NCBI GenBank assembly: GCA_035536935.1
Contig: DATLNC010000063.1
Location: 34,806 to 98,805 of the forward strand
From: DATMER01 sp035536935
GTDB lineage: Bacteria > Acidobacteriota > Thermoanaerobaculia > Multivoradales > UBA5704
Length of the DNA: 64,000 bases
Reading direction: 5' to 3'
Both the position numbers and the translations under genes were made by a program. Below are positions 7,851 through 15,957 of the stretch, piece after piece; position 1 is the first letter of the stretch, and the number at the start of each line of letters is the position of its first letter. The notes beneath the pieces were generated by a model, which made no database searches, had not been told where the DNA came from, and saw only the letters and a list, made by a program, of their open reading frames with translations.

Positions 7851-9662
7851 ATGTCCCCCGTGGACCTCAACAGCTCCGTCGCCCATGCCGCCGACACCAT
7901 CCACTGGGCGTTCGACGAGCACCGGCAGCGCGTGCAGGCGATCACCCGCCGCGTTCAGCAGCGGTTCGAGCGCTGCGACTGGGCGGGCATCCGCCAGGAT
8001 ACGGTCGAGCGCCTGGGCCTCCATTCCCGCAACGTCGACCGGATCTGCGAGGTGCTGGGCGAGCAGCTCGGCGAGCGCCTGAGGGACCGCTCCCTGTGGG
8101 CCGGCCTCAAGGAGGCCTACACCGCCACGATCCTGGGCCGCAACGACTTCGAGCTTGCCCAGACCTGGTTCAACTCCCTCTCCCGCCGGGTGTTCGGCCA
8201 CGACGGCGTCGATCCCACCATCGACTTCGCCTCCGACGAGTTCCCCCTGCCGTACCACGGCTGGGAGATGGCCAGCGCGCGCATGTACGCCGTGCGGCGG
8301 GTGGATGCCGGCGTCGTACGCAAGATCCTGGAGGACGCCGGCTTCCGCGTTCCGTTCCGCGATCTCGAACGGGATGCGGCCCTGGCGGCCGGCCGCATCC
8401 GGCAGGCGCTCCGCGAGCGGTTCGGGACGGAGGAGGTCGAAGCGCTGGACATGCTGCACCCGATCTTCTTCCGCAACAAGGGGGCCTACGTGGTGGGCCG
8501 GGTGCGGCTCCGGGAGGGCGGCGTGTACATGCCCCTGCTCCTGCCGATCGCGAGCCGGGAGACCGGGCTGGAGCTGGACGCGGTCCTCCACAGCGAGGAC
8601 GAGGCGAGCGTGGTGTTCAGCTTCGCCCGCTGGTACTTCCACGCCGACGTGGAGAGCCCGCGCGAGGTCATCGGCTTCCTTCAGTCGATCCTGCCGCGCA
8701 AGCGCATCGCCGAGCTCTACATCTCCCTGGGCTACACCAAGCACGGCAAGACCGAGCTCTACCGGGACCTCATGCGCCATGTGTCTGCCTCCGAGGCGTC
8801 GGAAGAGCCGTTCGTCGTCTCCGAGGGCCAGCGCGGGCTGGTGATGTCGGTGTTCGACCTGCCCTCGTACCCGTTCGTGTTCAAGATCATCAAGGACCGT
8901 TTCCCGCCGCAGAAGACCGCCAGCCGCGAAAGGGTCCGCGAGAAGTACCGGGAGGTGCTGCAGCACGACCGCGTGGGCCGGCTGGTCGACTTCCAGGAGT
9001 ACGAGCACCTGAAAATCCCCCGCGCCCGCTTCGACCCCGGCCTGCTGGAGGAGCTGCTCCAGGAATCCGCGAAGAACGTGGAGGTGCAGGGGGACGACGT
9101 GGTGATCCGCCATGTCTACGTCGAGCGGCGCGTCATGCCTCTCGACGTCTACCTGAGGAAAGTGGACGAGGAGGACGCGCTGGCGGCGATCTCGGACTAT
9201 GGCCGCTGCATCAAGGACCTGGCCGCGGCGAACATCTTCCCCGGCGACGTCCTGCTCAAGAACTTCGGCGTCACCCGCCACGGCCGGGTGGTCTTCTACG
9301 ACTACGACGAGGTGGGCCGCCTCACCGACTACCACTTCCGCCCGTTCCCCAATGCGCGCCACGACTTCGAGGAGCTTTCGTCCGAGACCTGGTTCGCGGT
9401 GGGGGAGGGCGACGTCTTCCCCGAGGAGCTCGGCCGCTTCGTGGGGTTGGAAGGAGCGCGCCGGGAGGCGTTCCTCGAGGAGCACGGCGACCTGTTCGGC
9501 GTGGGCTTCTGGCAGCGCATGCAGGAGCGCAACCTGTCGGGCGAGATCATCGAGTTCTTCCCCTACCGCGACGAGCGGCGGCTGCGCCCGCGCGGCCGCG
9601 AGGAGGGGGAGGCCGGGCGGGATTGGATGAGAGCCTCTAGTCGGCTGAGCTTCGGGGAATGA
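7851..9662 (+). CDS. aceK: Isocitrate dehydrogenase kinase/phosphatase AceK
   Basis: 603 residues, close to the usual ~580. It switches isocitrate dehydrogenase off by phosphorylating its active-site serine and reverses this, steering carbon to the glyoxylate shunt. Family blocks are intact: LGYTKHGKTELYR, GQRGLVMSVFDLPSYPFVFK (ATP loop), KDRFPPQK, and the catalytic stretch DVLLKNFGVTRHGRVVFYDY. No aceA, aceB or icd gene is near, unlike the enterobacterial aceBAK operon. The start is uncertain. ATG 7851 has no ribosome-binding site, and a TAGCAT box overlaps it. GTG 7860 lies in frame 7 bases after that box and would fit a leaderless message. The 3' end overlaps convergent modC by 26 bases. 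Confidence 0.95.
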   Translation: MSPVDLNSSVAHAADTIHWAFDEHRQRVQAITRRVQQRFERCDWAGIRQDTVERLGLHSRNVDRICEVLGEQLGERLRDRSLWAGLKEAYTATILGRNDFELAQTWFNSLSRRVFGHDGVDPTIDFASDEFPLPYHGWEMASARMYAVRRVDAGVVRKILEDAGFRVPFRDLERDAALAAGRIRQALRERFGTEEVEALDMLHPIFFRNKGAYVVGRVRLREGGVYMPLLLPIASRETGLELDAVLHSEDEASVVFSFARWYFHADVESPREVIGFLQSILPRKRIAELYISLGYTKHGKTELYRDLMRHVSASEASEEPFVVSEGQRGLVMSVFDLPSYPFVFKIIKDRFPPQKTASRERVREKYREVLQHDRVGRLVDFQEYEHLKIPRARFDPGLLEELLQESAKNVEVQGDDVVIRHVYVERRVMPLDVYLRKVDEEDALAAISDYGRCIKDLAAANIFPGDVLLKNFGVTRHGRVVFYDYDEVGRLTDYHFRPFPNARHDFEELSSETWFAVGEGDVFPEELGRFVGLEGARREAFLEEHGDLFGVGFWQRMQERNLSGEIIEFFPYRDERRLRPRGREEGEAGRDWMRASSRLSFGE

Positions 9663-10734
9663 GATGGACGGATGTCGCTTTCACCACACAAGTCACGGGG
9701 GTTCCCACGGCAAGCTCGAGCTCTTCGCACGACAGGCAGGTGACGAGGGATGCGAGAGAGAACCCGCAGTCCACGACGACCCGCACCAGCGGGCCCTCGG
9801 GCTGGAGGGCGGTGACATGCCCGGGAAGGTGGTTGCGGGCGCTCTCTCTGGAGGCCTTGCCGCCGCGCTGCAGGAGGACCTCTTCCGCCCGGATGCTCAC
9901 GATCACGGCTGTGCCGAGCCCGCCGAGATCCGGCGCCCAAAGGCGCGCCGTGCCTACTTCCACCTCCAGGAGGCCCTCCGCCGCATGCACCACCCTGCCC
10001 GGAGCCACTGTCTCCACGCCTACGATCTCGGCAACTGAAAGATCGAGCGGCCGGCTGAATACCTCATGTACCGGACCGTCCTGGAGGATGCGCCCCTCTG
10101 CCACGACGAGCATCCGGTCCCCCAGGGCGAGCGATTCCACCCGGTCATGCGTCACGAGAAGCGTCGGGACCTGCAAATGCGAGAGGAGGCTTCGCAGCTC
10201 GCGCCGCACCAGGACCCGAGAGGAGGCATCCAGCGCGGACAGGGGCTCATCGAGCAGGAGGAGCCGTGGCTCCGTGGCGAGCGCCCGTGCGAGCGCGACC
10301 CGTTGCCGCTGGCCACCCGAGAGCTGGCAAGGATATCGCCGTGCAAGATCCTCGAGGGCAAACCTGTGCAGGAGCTCCGCGACCCTCGCGGCCCGCTCGG
10401 GACGCTTCCGCCGCATGCCATATGCGATGTTGCCCTCGACCGTGAGGTGAGGAAACAAGGCGTAGTCCTGGAAGAGATAGCCGATCGGGCGAGCTTGGGG
10501 TGGGGAGGAGATTCGCCGCTCCGTATCGAGCCAGGTGTCTGTGCCGAACCGGATCGTACCGGTCTCGGGGCGTTCCAAGCCGGCGAGGCAGCGGAGGATG
10601 GTCGTCTTCCCCGAGCCTGACGGACCGAAGAGAATGGTCACCGAAGGGGAGTCGGCGTCCAGGCTCAACTCGGCCGAGATCGAGGGCCCGCCAGGGTAGC
10701 GCTTGGTGAAGGCGGCTACCAGCTCAGCGGCCAC
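9637..10734 (-). CDS. modC: Molybdate ABC transporter ATP-binding protein ModC
   Basis: 365 residues with a GTG start inside the modB 3' end (19-base overlap). ABC motifs are all present: Walker A GPSGSGKT, Q-loop LFQDYALFPHL, signature LSGGQRQRVALARAL, Walker B LLLLDEPLSALD, and switch histidine VTHD. The C-terminal ~75 residues (VIVSIRAEEVLLQRGG onward) look like the TOBE/Mop domain that senses oxyanion in ModC. It powers uptake of molybdate (or tungstate) bound by ModA. The last codons run antisense to the end of aceK. Confidence 0.92.
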   Translation of the reverse strand: MAAELVAAFTKRYPGGPSISAELSLDADSPSVTILFGPSGSGKTTILRCLAGLERPETGTIRFGTDTWLDTERRISSPPQARPIGYLFQDYALFPHLTVEGNIAYGMRRKRPERAARVAELLHRFALEDLARRYPCQLSGGQRQRVALARALATEPRLLLLDEPLSALDASSRVLVRRELRSLLSHLQVPTLLVTHDRVESLALGDRMLVVAEGRILQDGPVHEVFSRPLDLSVAEIVGVETVAPGRVVHAAEGLLEVEVGTARLWAPDLGGLGTAVIVSIRAEEVLLQRGGKASRESARNHLPGHVTALQPEGPLVRVVVDCGFSLASLVTCLSCEELELAVGTPVTCVVKATSVHLIPRSSAD

Positions 10735-11393
10735 GAGGGGCGCCCCCGCCTCTGGAGACCATAGGTGAGCGCCAGTACGACCAGGGAGAGACCCAGGAGC
10801 AGAAGCGAGGTCCTCCCGGCGGACGCATAGTCGAGAGCCTGCACGTCGTCGTAGATCGAGATGGAGACGGTTCGGGTCACGCCCGGGAGATTGCCACCCA
10901 CCATGAGTACGACGCCGAATTCTCCCAGGGTGTGCGCGAAGCTCAGGACGATTCCCGTGACAATGCCCGGCCGAGAGAGCGGCAGGATGATGCGGAGAAA
11001 GGTCGCCAGTCGGGAGACGCCGAGCGACCACGAGGCTTCGACGAGGTGGCGGTCCACCCCCTTGAAGGCTGCCGCGAAGGGCTGGACGGCGAAGGGGAGG
11101 CTGTAGAGGACGGAAGCCAGGAGAAGGCCCTGGAAAGAGAACGGCAACGTCTTTCCAGTGAGGTCCTGGTAGAGCGCCCCGAGCGGGTTCCGGGGGCTCA
11201 CGACGAGCAGGACGTAGAACCCGAGCACGGTCGGCGGCAGGACCAGCGGCAGTGCCACCACGGCTTCCACGAGGAACGCGAGGCGCCACCGGGACACGGC
11301 CAGCCAGTAAGCGATCGGGATCCCGATGAAGAACAAGAGAAGGCTCGTCCACGCGGCGAGCCGTATGCTCAATCCCACTGCCTCCCAATCCAT
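10716..11393 (-). CDS. modB: Molybdate ABC transporter permease ModB
   Basis: 225 residues, 5-6 membrane helices. The EAA loop that docks the ATPase reads EASWSLGVSRLATFLRIILP followed by LSRPG. PLVLPPTVLGFYVL and FAHTLGEFGVVLMVGGNLPG are characteristic ModB/CysT-family segments. It forms the homodimeric inner-membrane channel. The start codon lies 3 bases after the modA stop, so the three genes form a tight operon. Confidence 0.95.
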   Translation of the reverse strand: MDWEAVGLSIRLAAWTSLLLFFIGIPIAYWLAVSRWRLAFLVEAVVALPLVLPPTVLGFYVLLVVSPRNPLGALYQDLTGKTLPFSFQGLLLASVLYSLPFAVQPFAAAFKGVDRHLVEASWSLGVSRLATFLRIILPLSRPGIVTGIVLSFAHTLGEFGVVLMVGGNLPGVTRTVSISIYDDVQALDYASAGRTSLLLLGLSLVVLALTYGLQRRGRPSWPLSW

Positions 11394-11396
11394 GGT

Positions 11397-12209
11397 TTAT
11401 TTCTTCGGGAGTCCGAATCCGTACTTCTTCAACAGCTCGTGTCCGGCGGGACTGAGGACGAACGAACGGAAAGACCGGGCTGCCTCGGGATCGCGAGCCC
11501 ACTTGAGGATGACTCCGCCTTGATCCATCCGGGGATAGGCGTCGACCGGGATGCTCCAGAACCGCCCATCCTTCCGGAGCGAGGGGGCGACGGCGAGCGA
11601 CAGGGCGATGACACCCGCCTCCGCGGCGCCGGTCTGGACGAATTGCGCGGTCTGGGCGACGTTTTCGCCGAGCACCAGCTTGTCTTTTACCGCCTCGTAG
11701 ACGCCCAGGGAGCGCAGCGCCGCCACGGCAGCGCTGCCGTAGGGAGCATGCCGGGGATTGGCGATCGCGATGCGGCGCACTGCTGGGTCCTTGAGGATCG
11801 CGATGCCTCGTTCCTCGACAGCGAGAGACGAGGATCGGCTCACCCACAAGACGATGCGCCCGACGGCGTAGAGGAACTCGCTATCGGGCAGCGTCACATC
11901 CTGTGCCACGAGCTTGTCGACGAATTGGCGGTCCGCGGAGAAGAAGACGTCGAACGGCGCGCGGTTCGAGAGCTGGGAGTAGAAGTTCCCTGATGACCCG
12001 TAGCTTGCCGTCACGGTGATGTCGGGCCGCTCTTTGCGGAACTCGGCAATGAGCTCATCCATCGCAAACTTCAAGTCGGCCGCGGCGGCAACCCTGACCT
12101 CGCCTTTGGCGCCGGCTGCTGCAAGAGGGAGAAATCCGCTCATACAAGCGAGGACAAAGAGTCCGAAGACCAGGATTCCTTGAATCCGGCGTTCTTGGCT
12201 GTTGGTCAT
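11397..12209 (-). CDS. modA: Molybdate-binding periplasmic protein ModA
   Basis: 270 residues with a signal peptide (LVFGLFVLACMSGFLPLAAA). Family landmarks of ModA: VAAAADLKFAMDEL (oxyanion-binding loop 1), SYGSSGNFYSQLSNRAPFDV (Ser loop 2), FFSADRQFVDKL, and ANPRHAPYGSAA. It binds molybdate or tungstate in the periplasm. Seven bases upstream of the ATG is TATAAT, with no ribosome-binding site, so the modABC message appears leaderless. No ModE-like regulator is present in the window. The upstream hydrolase gene on the same strand ends 33 bases away. Confidence 0.95.
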   Translation of the reverse strand: MTNSQERRIQGILVFGLFVLACMSGFLPLAAAGAKGEVRVAAAADLKFAMDELIAEFRKERPDITVTASYGSSGNFYSQLSNRAPFDVFFSADRQFVDKLVAQDVTLPDSEFLYAVGRIVLWVSRSSSLAVEERGIAILKDPAVRRIAIANPRHAPYGSAAVAALRSLGVYEAVKDKLVLGENVAQTAQFVQTGAAEAGVIALSLAVAPSLRKDGRFWSIPVDAYPRMDQGGVILKWARDPEAARSFRSFVLSPAGHELLKKYGFGLPKK

Positions 12210-12216
12210 GGCGGGG

Positions 12217-12222
12217 ATTATA
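12217..12222 (-). promoter_or_regulatory. -10 box for leaderless modA transcript
   Basis: The - strand reads TATAATCCCCGCCATG: consensus -10 box, 7 bases, start codon. The -35 region (TGAAAC at 17 bases) is poor. Confidence 0.55.
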
Positions 12223-12242
12223 AGCGCGCCCCCGCTCGCGTT

Positions 12243-13049
12243 TCAGGCGAGGTGATCCGCGAGCAGCGACTCGATCAGATTGCGGTGGGAAAAATCCCCG
12301 AAGCTGGCCCAGGAGAGAAAGCCGTCCCGGCCGAGGAGCCGGAGGGCGATGTCGTCCGTCGTATGGCCCTGCTCCCGCAGCTCGCGCGCCTGGCCGGCGA
12401 GATCCTCCCAGAATCGGATCTTGCGGGCCAGCCGCTCCGGTGCGTGCTCCAGGATTCCGGCATGATCGCAGATGAGGATCTCCGGCTTCAGCTCCAGCAC
12501 CCGGCGGAGTGAGGCGATGTGCTCCCGGGCATCCTCGATCCGTCGCAGGTAACGGACTTTCTCATGGACGTAGAGGTCGCCCGAGAACAGCCAGCGCCGC
12601 TCCTCGTCGAACAGGCAGACATGGGTCATCGCGTGCCCCGGCGTGGGGATCACCCGCAGCCGGCAGCCGTCCCCCTCGATCCAGTCGCCCAGCGGCTCGG
12701 CGCGGAAGCGGCGGGGCGTGGTCCAGATCGCCTTGCGGTACAAGGGCATGCGCAGGCCCTCGGCGAGGATCGGCACGGCAGGGGCCGGCGCATGGACCGG
12801 CAATTTCAGCTTCTCCTGGAGCGCCGCGGCGCCGCCGACATGATCTTCATGATGATGGGTGAGGACCACCCGCCGGATCTCGGGATGTTCCCGGCACCAA
12901 TCCACGAGCTGGCCGGCGGCGGTCGGGGGGCCCGAATCGATCAGGAGGCCGCTGCAGGCATAGGCCGAAACTTCGTACAGCGGCCGGCCGAACAGGGTCC
13001 GGGCCATGCGAAGGCGGGTAATCGGGCCGTGCTGGCTGATGCGGAACAC
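12243..13049 (-). CDS. Metallo-beta-lactamase-fold hydrolase
   Basis: 268 residues. The metal-binding motif is THHHEDHVGG (HxHxDH), followed by PTPGHAMTHVCLF (third metal His), FSGDLYV (bridging Asp) and ICDHAG (last His). This is a complete di-metal MBL-fold site of the glyoxalase II/RNase Z-like hydrolase group. The C-terminal ~60 helical residues resemble the winged-helix-like extension of LACTB2-type proteins. The GTG start shares one base with the stop of the preceding methyltransferase gene (TAGTG), so the two are co-translated. The substrate is unknown. Confidence 0.88.
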   Translation of the reverse strand: MFRISQHGPITRLRMARTLFGRPLYEVSAYACSGLLIDSGPPTAAGQLVDWCREHPEIRRVVLTHHHEDHVGGAAALQEKLKLPVHAPAPAVPILAEGLRMPLYRKAIWTTPRRFRAEPLGDWIEGDGCRLRVIPTPGHAMTHVCLFDEERRWLFSGDLYVHEKVRYLRRIEDAREHIASLRRVLELKPEILICDHAGILEHAPERLARKIRFWEDLAGQARELREQGHTTDDIALRLLGRDGFLSWASFGDFSHRNLIESLLADHLA

Positions 13050-13663
13050 TAGTTGCGGACCGCAGTCCCCCCGTAGAGGGACATGATCACCCGCGGCCCG
13101 GGGACCTCGAAGCGGTCGAGCCGCTCGATCCGGAAGCCGGCCTCGCCGAGGAGGCGGTCGGGCTCGCGGTTCAGATGGCAGCCGCCGGCCAGCAGCCTCT
13201 GGACCGGATCGAGCCGGTCCTGCCAGCGGGAGATCCGTGGATACTCCGAGCGCCCATGCTCGAGAAATCGGAAGACCCCGCCGGGCCGGAGCACGCGGCG
13301 GACCTCGCGGAGGGCCTTCTCCGCGTCGGGGATGGTGCAGAGGGAGAACGAAGAGATCACCTGGTCCACGGAGCCGTCGGGGAGGGGGATGACCTCGGCG
13401 GTCCTGCCCGTCCGCTCCACGGGGAAGGGCGCCCGGCCGATCGTGGGCTGGGCGATCTTCCAGGCCGCGTCAGCCGGCTCGACCGCGTAGAGCTTGCGGA
13501 CCTTCTGCGAGAGATGCGGGACGTTGAGGCCCGAGCCGAACCCGATTTCCAGCACCTCGCCCTCCGCCCCACACAGATACTCCGACCTCACCTCCTGAAA
13601 CTCCTCCCCCCGCAGCGCGGCGTGAACGAAGTAGGGGAGGATGCGGTTTTTCCAGAGGGCCAT
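13049..13663 (-). CDS. Class I SAM-dependent methyltransferase
   Basis: 204 residues of the Methyltransf_11 type. The SAM-binding motif I reads VLEIGFGSGLNVPHL, the acidic residue of motif II is in LYAVEPADAAW, and motifs IV-VI are DQVISSFSLCTIPD and LREVRRVLRPGGVFRFLEHG. It resembles small phospholipid/ubiquinone-type methyltransferases (HGRSEYPRISRWQDRLDPVQ is typical of this uncharacterised subgroup). First gene of a two-gene unit with the MBL hydrolase. A TAAGAT box lies 10 bases upstream of the ATG. Confidence 0.88.
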   Translation of the reverse strand: MALWKNRILPYFVHAALRGEEFQEVRSEYLCGAEGEVLEIGFGSGLNVPHLSQKVRKLYAVEPADAAWKIAQPTIGRAPFPVERTGRTAEVIPLPDGSVDQVISSFSLCTIPDAEKALREVRRVLRPGGVFRFLEHGRSEYPRISRWQDRLDPVQRLLAGGCHLNREPDRLLGEAGFRIERLDRFEVPGPRVIMSLYGGTAVRN

Positions 13664-13696
13664 GGCGGCTCCGATCTTATCTCCCCTCCCCGCGCC

Positions 13697-13883
13697 GGGT
13701 AGACCCCTCTCCCCCGGGTAGACCCCTCTCCCCGTCGGGTAGACCCCTCTCCCCGTCGGGTAGACCCCTCTCCCCGTCGGGTAGATCCCTCTCCCCGTCG
13801 GGTAGATGCCTCTCCCCGCCGGGTAGATGCCTCTCCCCGTTGGGTAGATGCCTCTCCCCGTTGGGTAGACCCCTCTCCCCGCC
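13697..13883. repeat. Array of nine 21-bp tandem repeats (GGGTAGA family)
   Basis: Nine head-to-tail units begin at 13697, 13716, 13737, 13758, 13779, 13800, 13821, 13842 and 13863. The first is 19 bp and the others are exactly 21 bp. Each starts GGGTAGA followed by CCCCTCTCCCC-like bases and three variable ones. Units 5-8 carry substitutions (GGGTAGATG, GGGTAGATC). The array lies in the divergent gap between the methyltransferase and the XRE regulator. The same GGGTAGA word recurs in two perfect dyads immediately to the right. Confidence 0.95.
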
Positions 13884-13903
13884 GTATGGGCCCTCTAGAT
13901 GAT

Positions 13904-13942
13904 GGGTAGCCATGGCTACCCGTCGGGTAGACCCGTCTACCC
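13904..13942. promoter_or_regulatory. Two adjacent GGGTAG dyads upstream of the XRE regulator
   Basis: 13904-13921 is the perfect 18-bp palindrome GGGTAGCCATGGCTACCC. 13925-13942 is GGGTAGACCCGTCTACCC, two 8-bp perfect arms around CC. Their centres are 21 bp apart, the same period as the repeat array to the left. They sit 50-88 bases before the XRE start codon and are plausible operators for it (inference). Confidence 0.6.
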
Positions 13943-13977
13943 AGCGCCCGGCAACGCAGTACGAGCGACGAGCGCCG

Positions 13978-13983
13978 TATACT
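13978..13983 (+). promoter_or_regulatory. -10 box for leaderless XRE transcript
   Basis: TATACT ends 8 bases before the ATG at 13992 and there is no Shine-Dalgarno. The same TATACTCCCGG context precedes the membrane protein gene at 28530. Confidence 0.5.
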
Positions 13984-13991
13984 CCCGGGCC

Positions 13992-14366
13992 ATGAGCGAA
14001 GAGCCTCGCGACCGGTATGAGGAGGAGGCGCTGCGCCTGGTGAGGGTGCTCGCCTCCCTGGCCAGGGAGAAACGCGTGTCCGTGCGCTCGCTGGAGAAGA
14101 AGATGGGCGTGGGCGATTCCGTGTTCGCCAAGGTGCTGCGGGGGAGGATCACCCCCCAGGTGCGGCACGTGCTGATGATCGCCGACGCCCTGGAGGTCGG
14201 CTGGCCGGAGCTTTTCGCGCGGGCCTACGGGCTCTCCCTGCCCAGGCCGCCGCGCGCGGCGGCGCCGGCCGACCTGGAGGAGCACATGGTCGGGCTCCTG
14301 CTCCGGCTCGGAGTCATCGACGCCGAGACCGCGCGCCGCGCCCTGTCCTCAACCGTGCAGGAGTAG
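13992..14366 (+). CDS. Small XRE-family helix-turn-helix protein
   Basis: 124 residues. Residues ~14-75 form a Cro/cI-type HTH: RLVRVLASLAREKRVSVRSL then EKKMGVGDSVFAKVLRGRIT, followed by the usual fourth helix HVLMIADALEVGWPELFARA. The C-terminal ~45 residues are helical and unassigned. It starts leaderless after TATACT and follows two palindromes and a GGGTAGA array that could be its binding sites. Its 3' end overlaps the convergent zinc-finger/TPR gene by 18 bases. Confidence 0.82.
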   Translation: MSEEPRDRYEEEALRLVRVLASLAREKRVSVRSLEKKMGVGDSVFAKVLRGRITPQVRHVLMIADALEVGWPELFARAYGLSLPRPPRAAAPADLEEHMVGLLLRLGVIDAETARRALSSTVQE

Positions 14367-15668
14367 CTCGTCGAAGCGCCTGCCCGGATTGTCCTGGACC
14401 TGCTCGATATAGTCGCGGACGGTGCGCGTCGCCCGTACCGTCGCCACCTGGTTGGCGCACAGCACCTCGTACAACATCAGCGCCTGGACCGCTTGCGGAT
14501 CGACCGCGTGCTCCTCAAACCGGGCGAGGATGTCGCCGGCCAGCCGGTGGATCTCTTTGCCCTGGCGCAGCATCACCTCCGCCTGGTCGAGGCCGGCCAC
14601 GGCCGCGACGTACGCCAGCTTGTGCTCCAGGAACCCGTACCGCACCTCGGCCAGCACCATCTCCGCATCCTTCAGCCGGCCGCGCCCGGCGAGGATCTTG
14701 GCTTCCACCCAGCGCAGCCGCAGCAGGTTGAGCGGATCGCCCGCGAACTTCCGGCGCAGGTCGCTCGCCAGAAGCAGCTTGCCGGCTTCGACATAGCTCG
14801 CGGCTCCGACAAGGGCGTTCAGAAGGCAGTGATGCGCGGCAGCCACGAGCTGCGCATCACGAGCGGCATCCATGAGAGCGATGGCCTTTCTGTGGCAGCG
14901 GATCGCCTCTCGGGGCTTCTTGTCGATCTCCAGGATGATCCCTCTGCTCATCATCGCCCGGCCGGCAAGGTGGCGCTCGCCGATCTTCAAGTAGGCCCGG
15001 TAGACCCGGCCGAGGAGCCGGCTGGCCTCGTCGAGCCACCGCTGGTCCTTGCGGAGAGAGGCTTCAAGGTCGTCGATGCGCGCCGCGAGCTTGGGATCGC
15101 CAGTGCCCTGCTCGCAGAGCGAGCGCGCCGTCTCCAGCGCCTCCTCGGCTTCCTGGAACCCCTCGTTGACGCGGTAGGCGTTGCCGAGCTCGGCCCAGAC
15201 CCGCGCCCTCAGGTCGAAGTGCAGCGCCTCGCCGTAGCGGACCGGATGGCCTGTCTCCTCCACCGCAAACCGGGCGGCTTTGGCAAGACGGAGCATCTCC
15301 CTGGGATCGCGGTAGCGGAGCTCGAAGGCGAGCTGGAGAAGCACCTCCACGTGGACCATCTGGAAGGACCTGTACTCGGGCCACGTCAGTTCTCCGAAGG
15401 TCCTTTCCCGCAGCATGGAGACGCCGCTCTCGCGGCGCTCCTTGTCCCGCTGCAGCCGGGGCTCGAGCCGGCGCACTGCCCGCCTCGCCCGCGTGATGCA
15501 GGCGTCGTAGACCTTCTCCAGTTCCGGAGCGGGAGCCGCCGCCGCGGTCAACCGGCTCCGGCATTCCGCGCAGCCCCCGAGCAGATGCCGGGTGACCCGG
15601 TGCAGGTCGCCAGCAGCCAGCTCGCCGGTCAGGAAGGCCGCGACGTCGAGATCCGAAAGGCAGTCCAT
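14349..15668 (-). CDS. Zinc-finger (anti-sigma-like) N-terminus plus TPR protein
   Basis: 439 residues. The ATG at 15668 is preferred over an earlier in-frame ATG because GGGGAGGAG sits just upstream. Residues ~5-45 (CLSDLDVAAFLTGEL, then HLLGGCAEC) match the HxxxCxxC zinc finger of ZAS-type anti-sigma factors. There is no membrane helix. The remainder is helical with degenerate TPR repeats (ALHFDLRARVWAELGNAYRV, AIRCHRKAIALMDAARDAQL). Cytoplasmic proteins with this layout are frequent in Acidobacteriota and their function is not known. Convergent with, and overlapping, the XRE gene; a regulatory relationship is possible but unproven. Confidence 0.75.
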   Translation of the reverse strand: MDCLSDLDVAAFLTGELAAGDLHRVTRHLLGGCAECRSRLTAAAAPAPELEKVYDACITRARRAVRRLEPRLQRDKERRESGVSMLRERTFGELTWPEYRSFQMVHVEVLLQLAFELRYRDPREMLRLAKAARFAVEETGHPVRYGEALHFDLRARVWAELGNAYRVNEGFQEAEEALETARSLCEQGTGDPKLAARIDDLEASLRKDQRWLDEASRLLGRVYRAYLKIGERHLAGRAMMSRGIILEIDKKPREAIRCHRKAIALMDAARDAQLVAAAHHCLLNALVGAASYVEAGKLLLASDLRRKFAGDPLNLLRLRWVEAKILAGRGRLKDAEMVLAEVRYGFLEHKLAYVAAVAGLDQAEVMLRQGKEIHRLAGDILARFEEHAVDPQAVQALMLYEVLCANQVATVRATRTVRDYIEQVQDNPGRRFDELLLHG

Positions 15669-15770
15669 CCGCTCCTCCCCGTTTCGCTGTACGTGAAGCT
15701 CGCGCATTATCGCACGAATCGGTTACGAGCCGGGGCCCAAACGGCGGGCGTGGCCCCTGGGATTGGCGGT

Positions 15771-15911
15771 TTTCCCTGGGTGCGCTGGCGTCCCGCCGGC
15801 TTGTCCGGATGAATCGGCGGAACGCCGGCAATTGTCTCTGCCCTGCACAAAGGCCGGGCCTTCGGCCCAATGTCTTAGGATGCCGGCGAGACGCCAGCGG
15901 TCCCAGGGAAA
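15771..15911. repeat. Long inverted-repeat element (REP-like)
   Basis: The arms 15771-15800 and 15882-15911 are reverse complements at 27 of 30 positions. They carry the words GCTGGCGTCCCGCCGGC and GCCGGCGAGACGCCAGC. The 81 bases between contain a second hairpin (GGGCC-TTC-GGCCC, 15856-15868). No coding potential is evident in 15669-15957. This looks like an interspersed palindromic element lying between a zinc-finger/TPR gene and a small secreted protein gene. Confidence 0.75.
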
Positions 15912-15957
15912 GCCCGCCGCCCGCCCGGGAGGGGGCAAGCCCCTCCCCTACACCTAG

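Noticed and set aside
13914..14285. Longer - strand frame continuing across the XRE gene
   Set aside because: This part is antisense to a well-supported HTH gene; only the portion within the repeat array could conceivably be translated.
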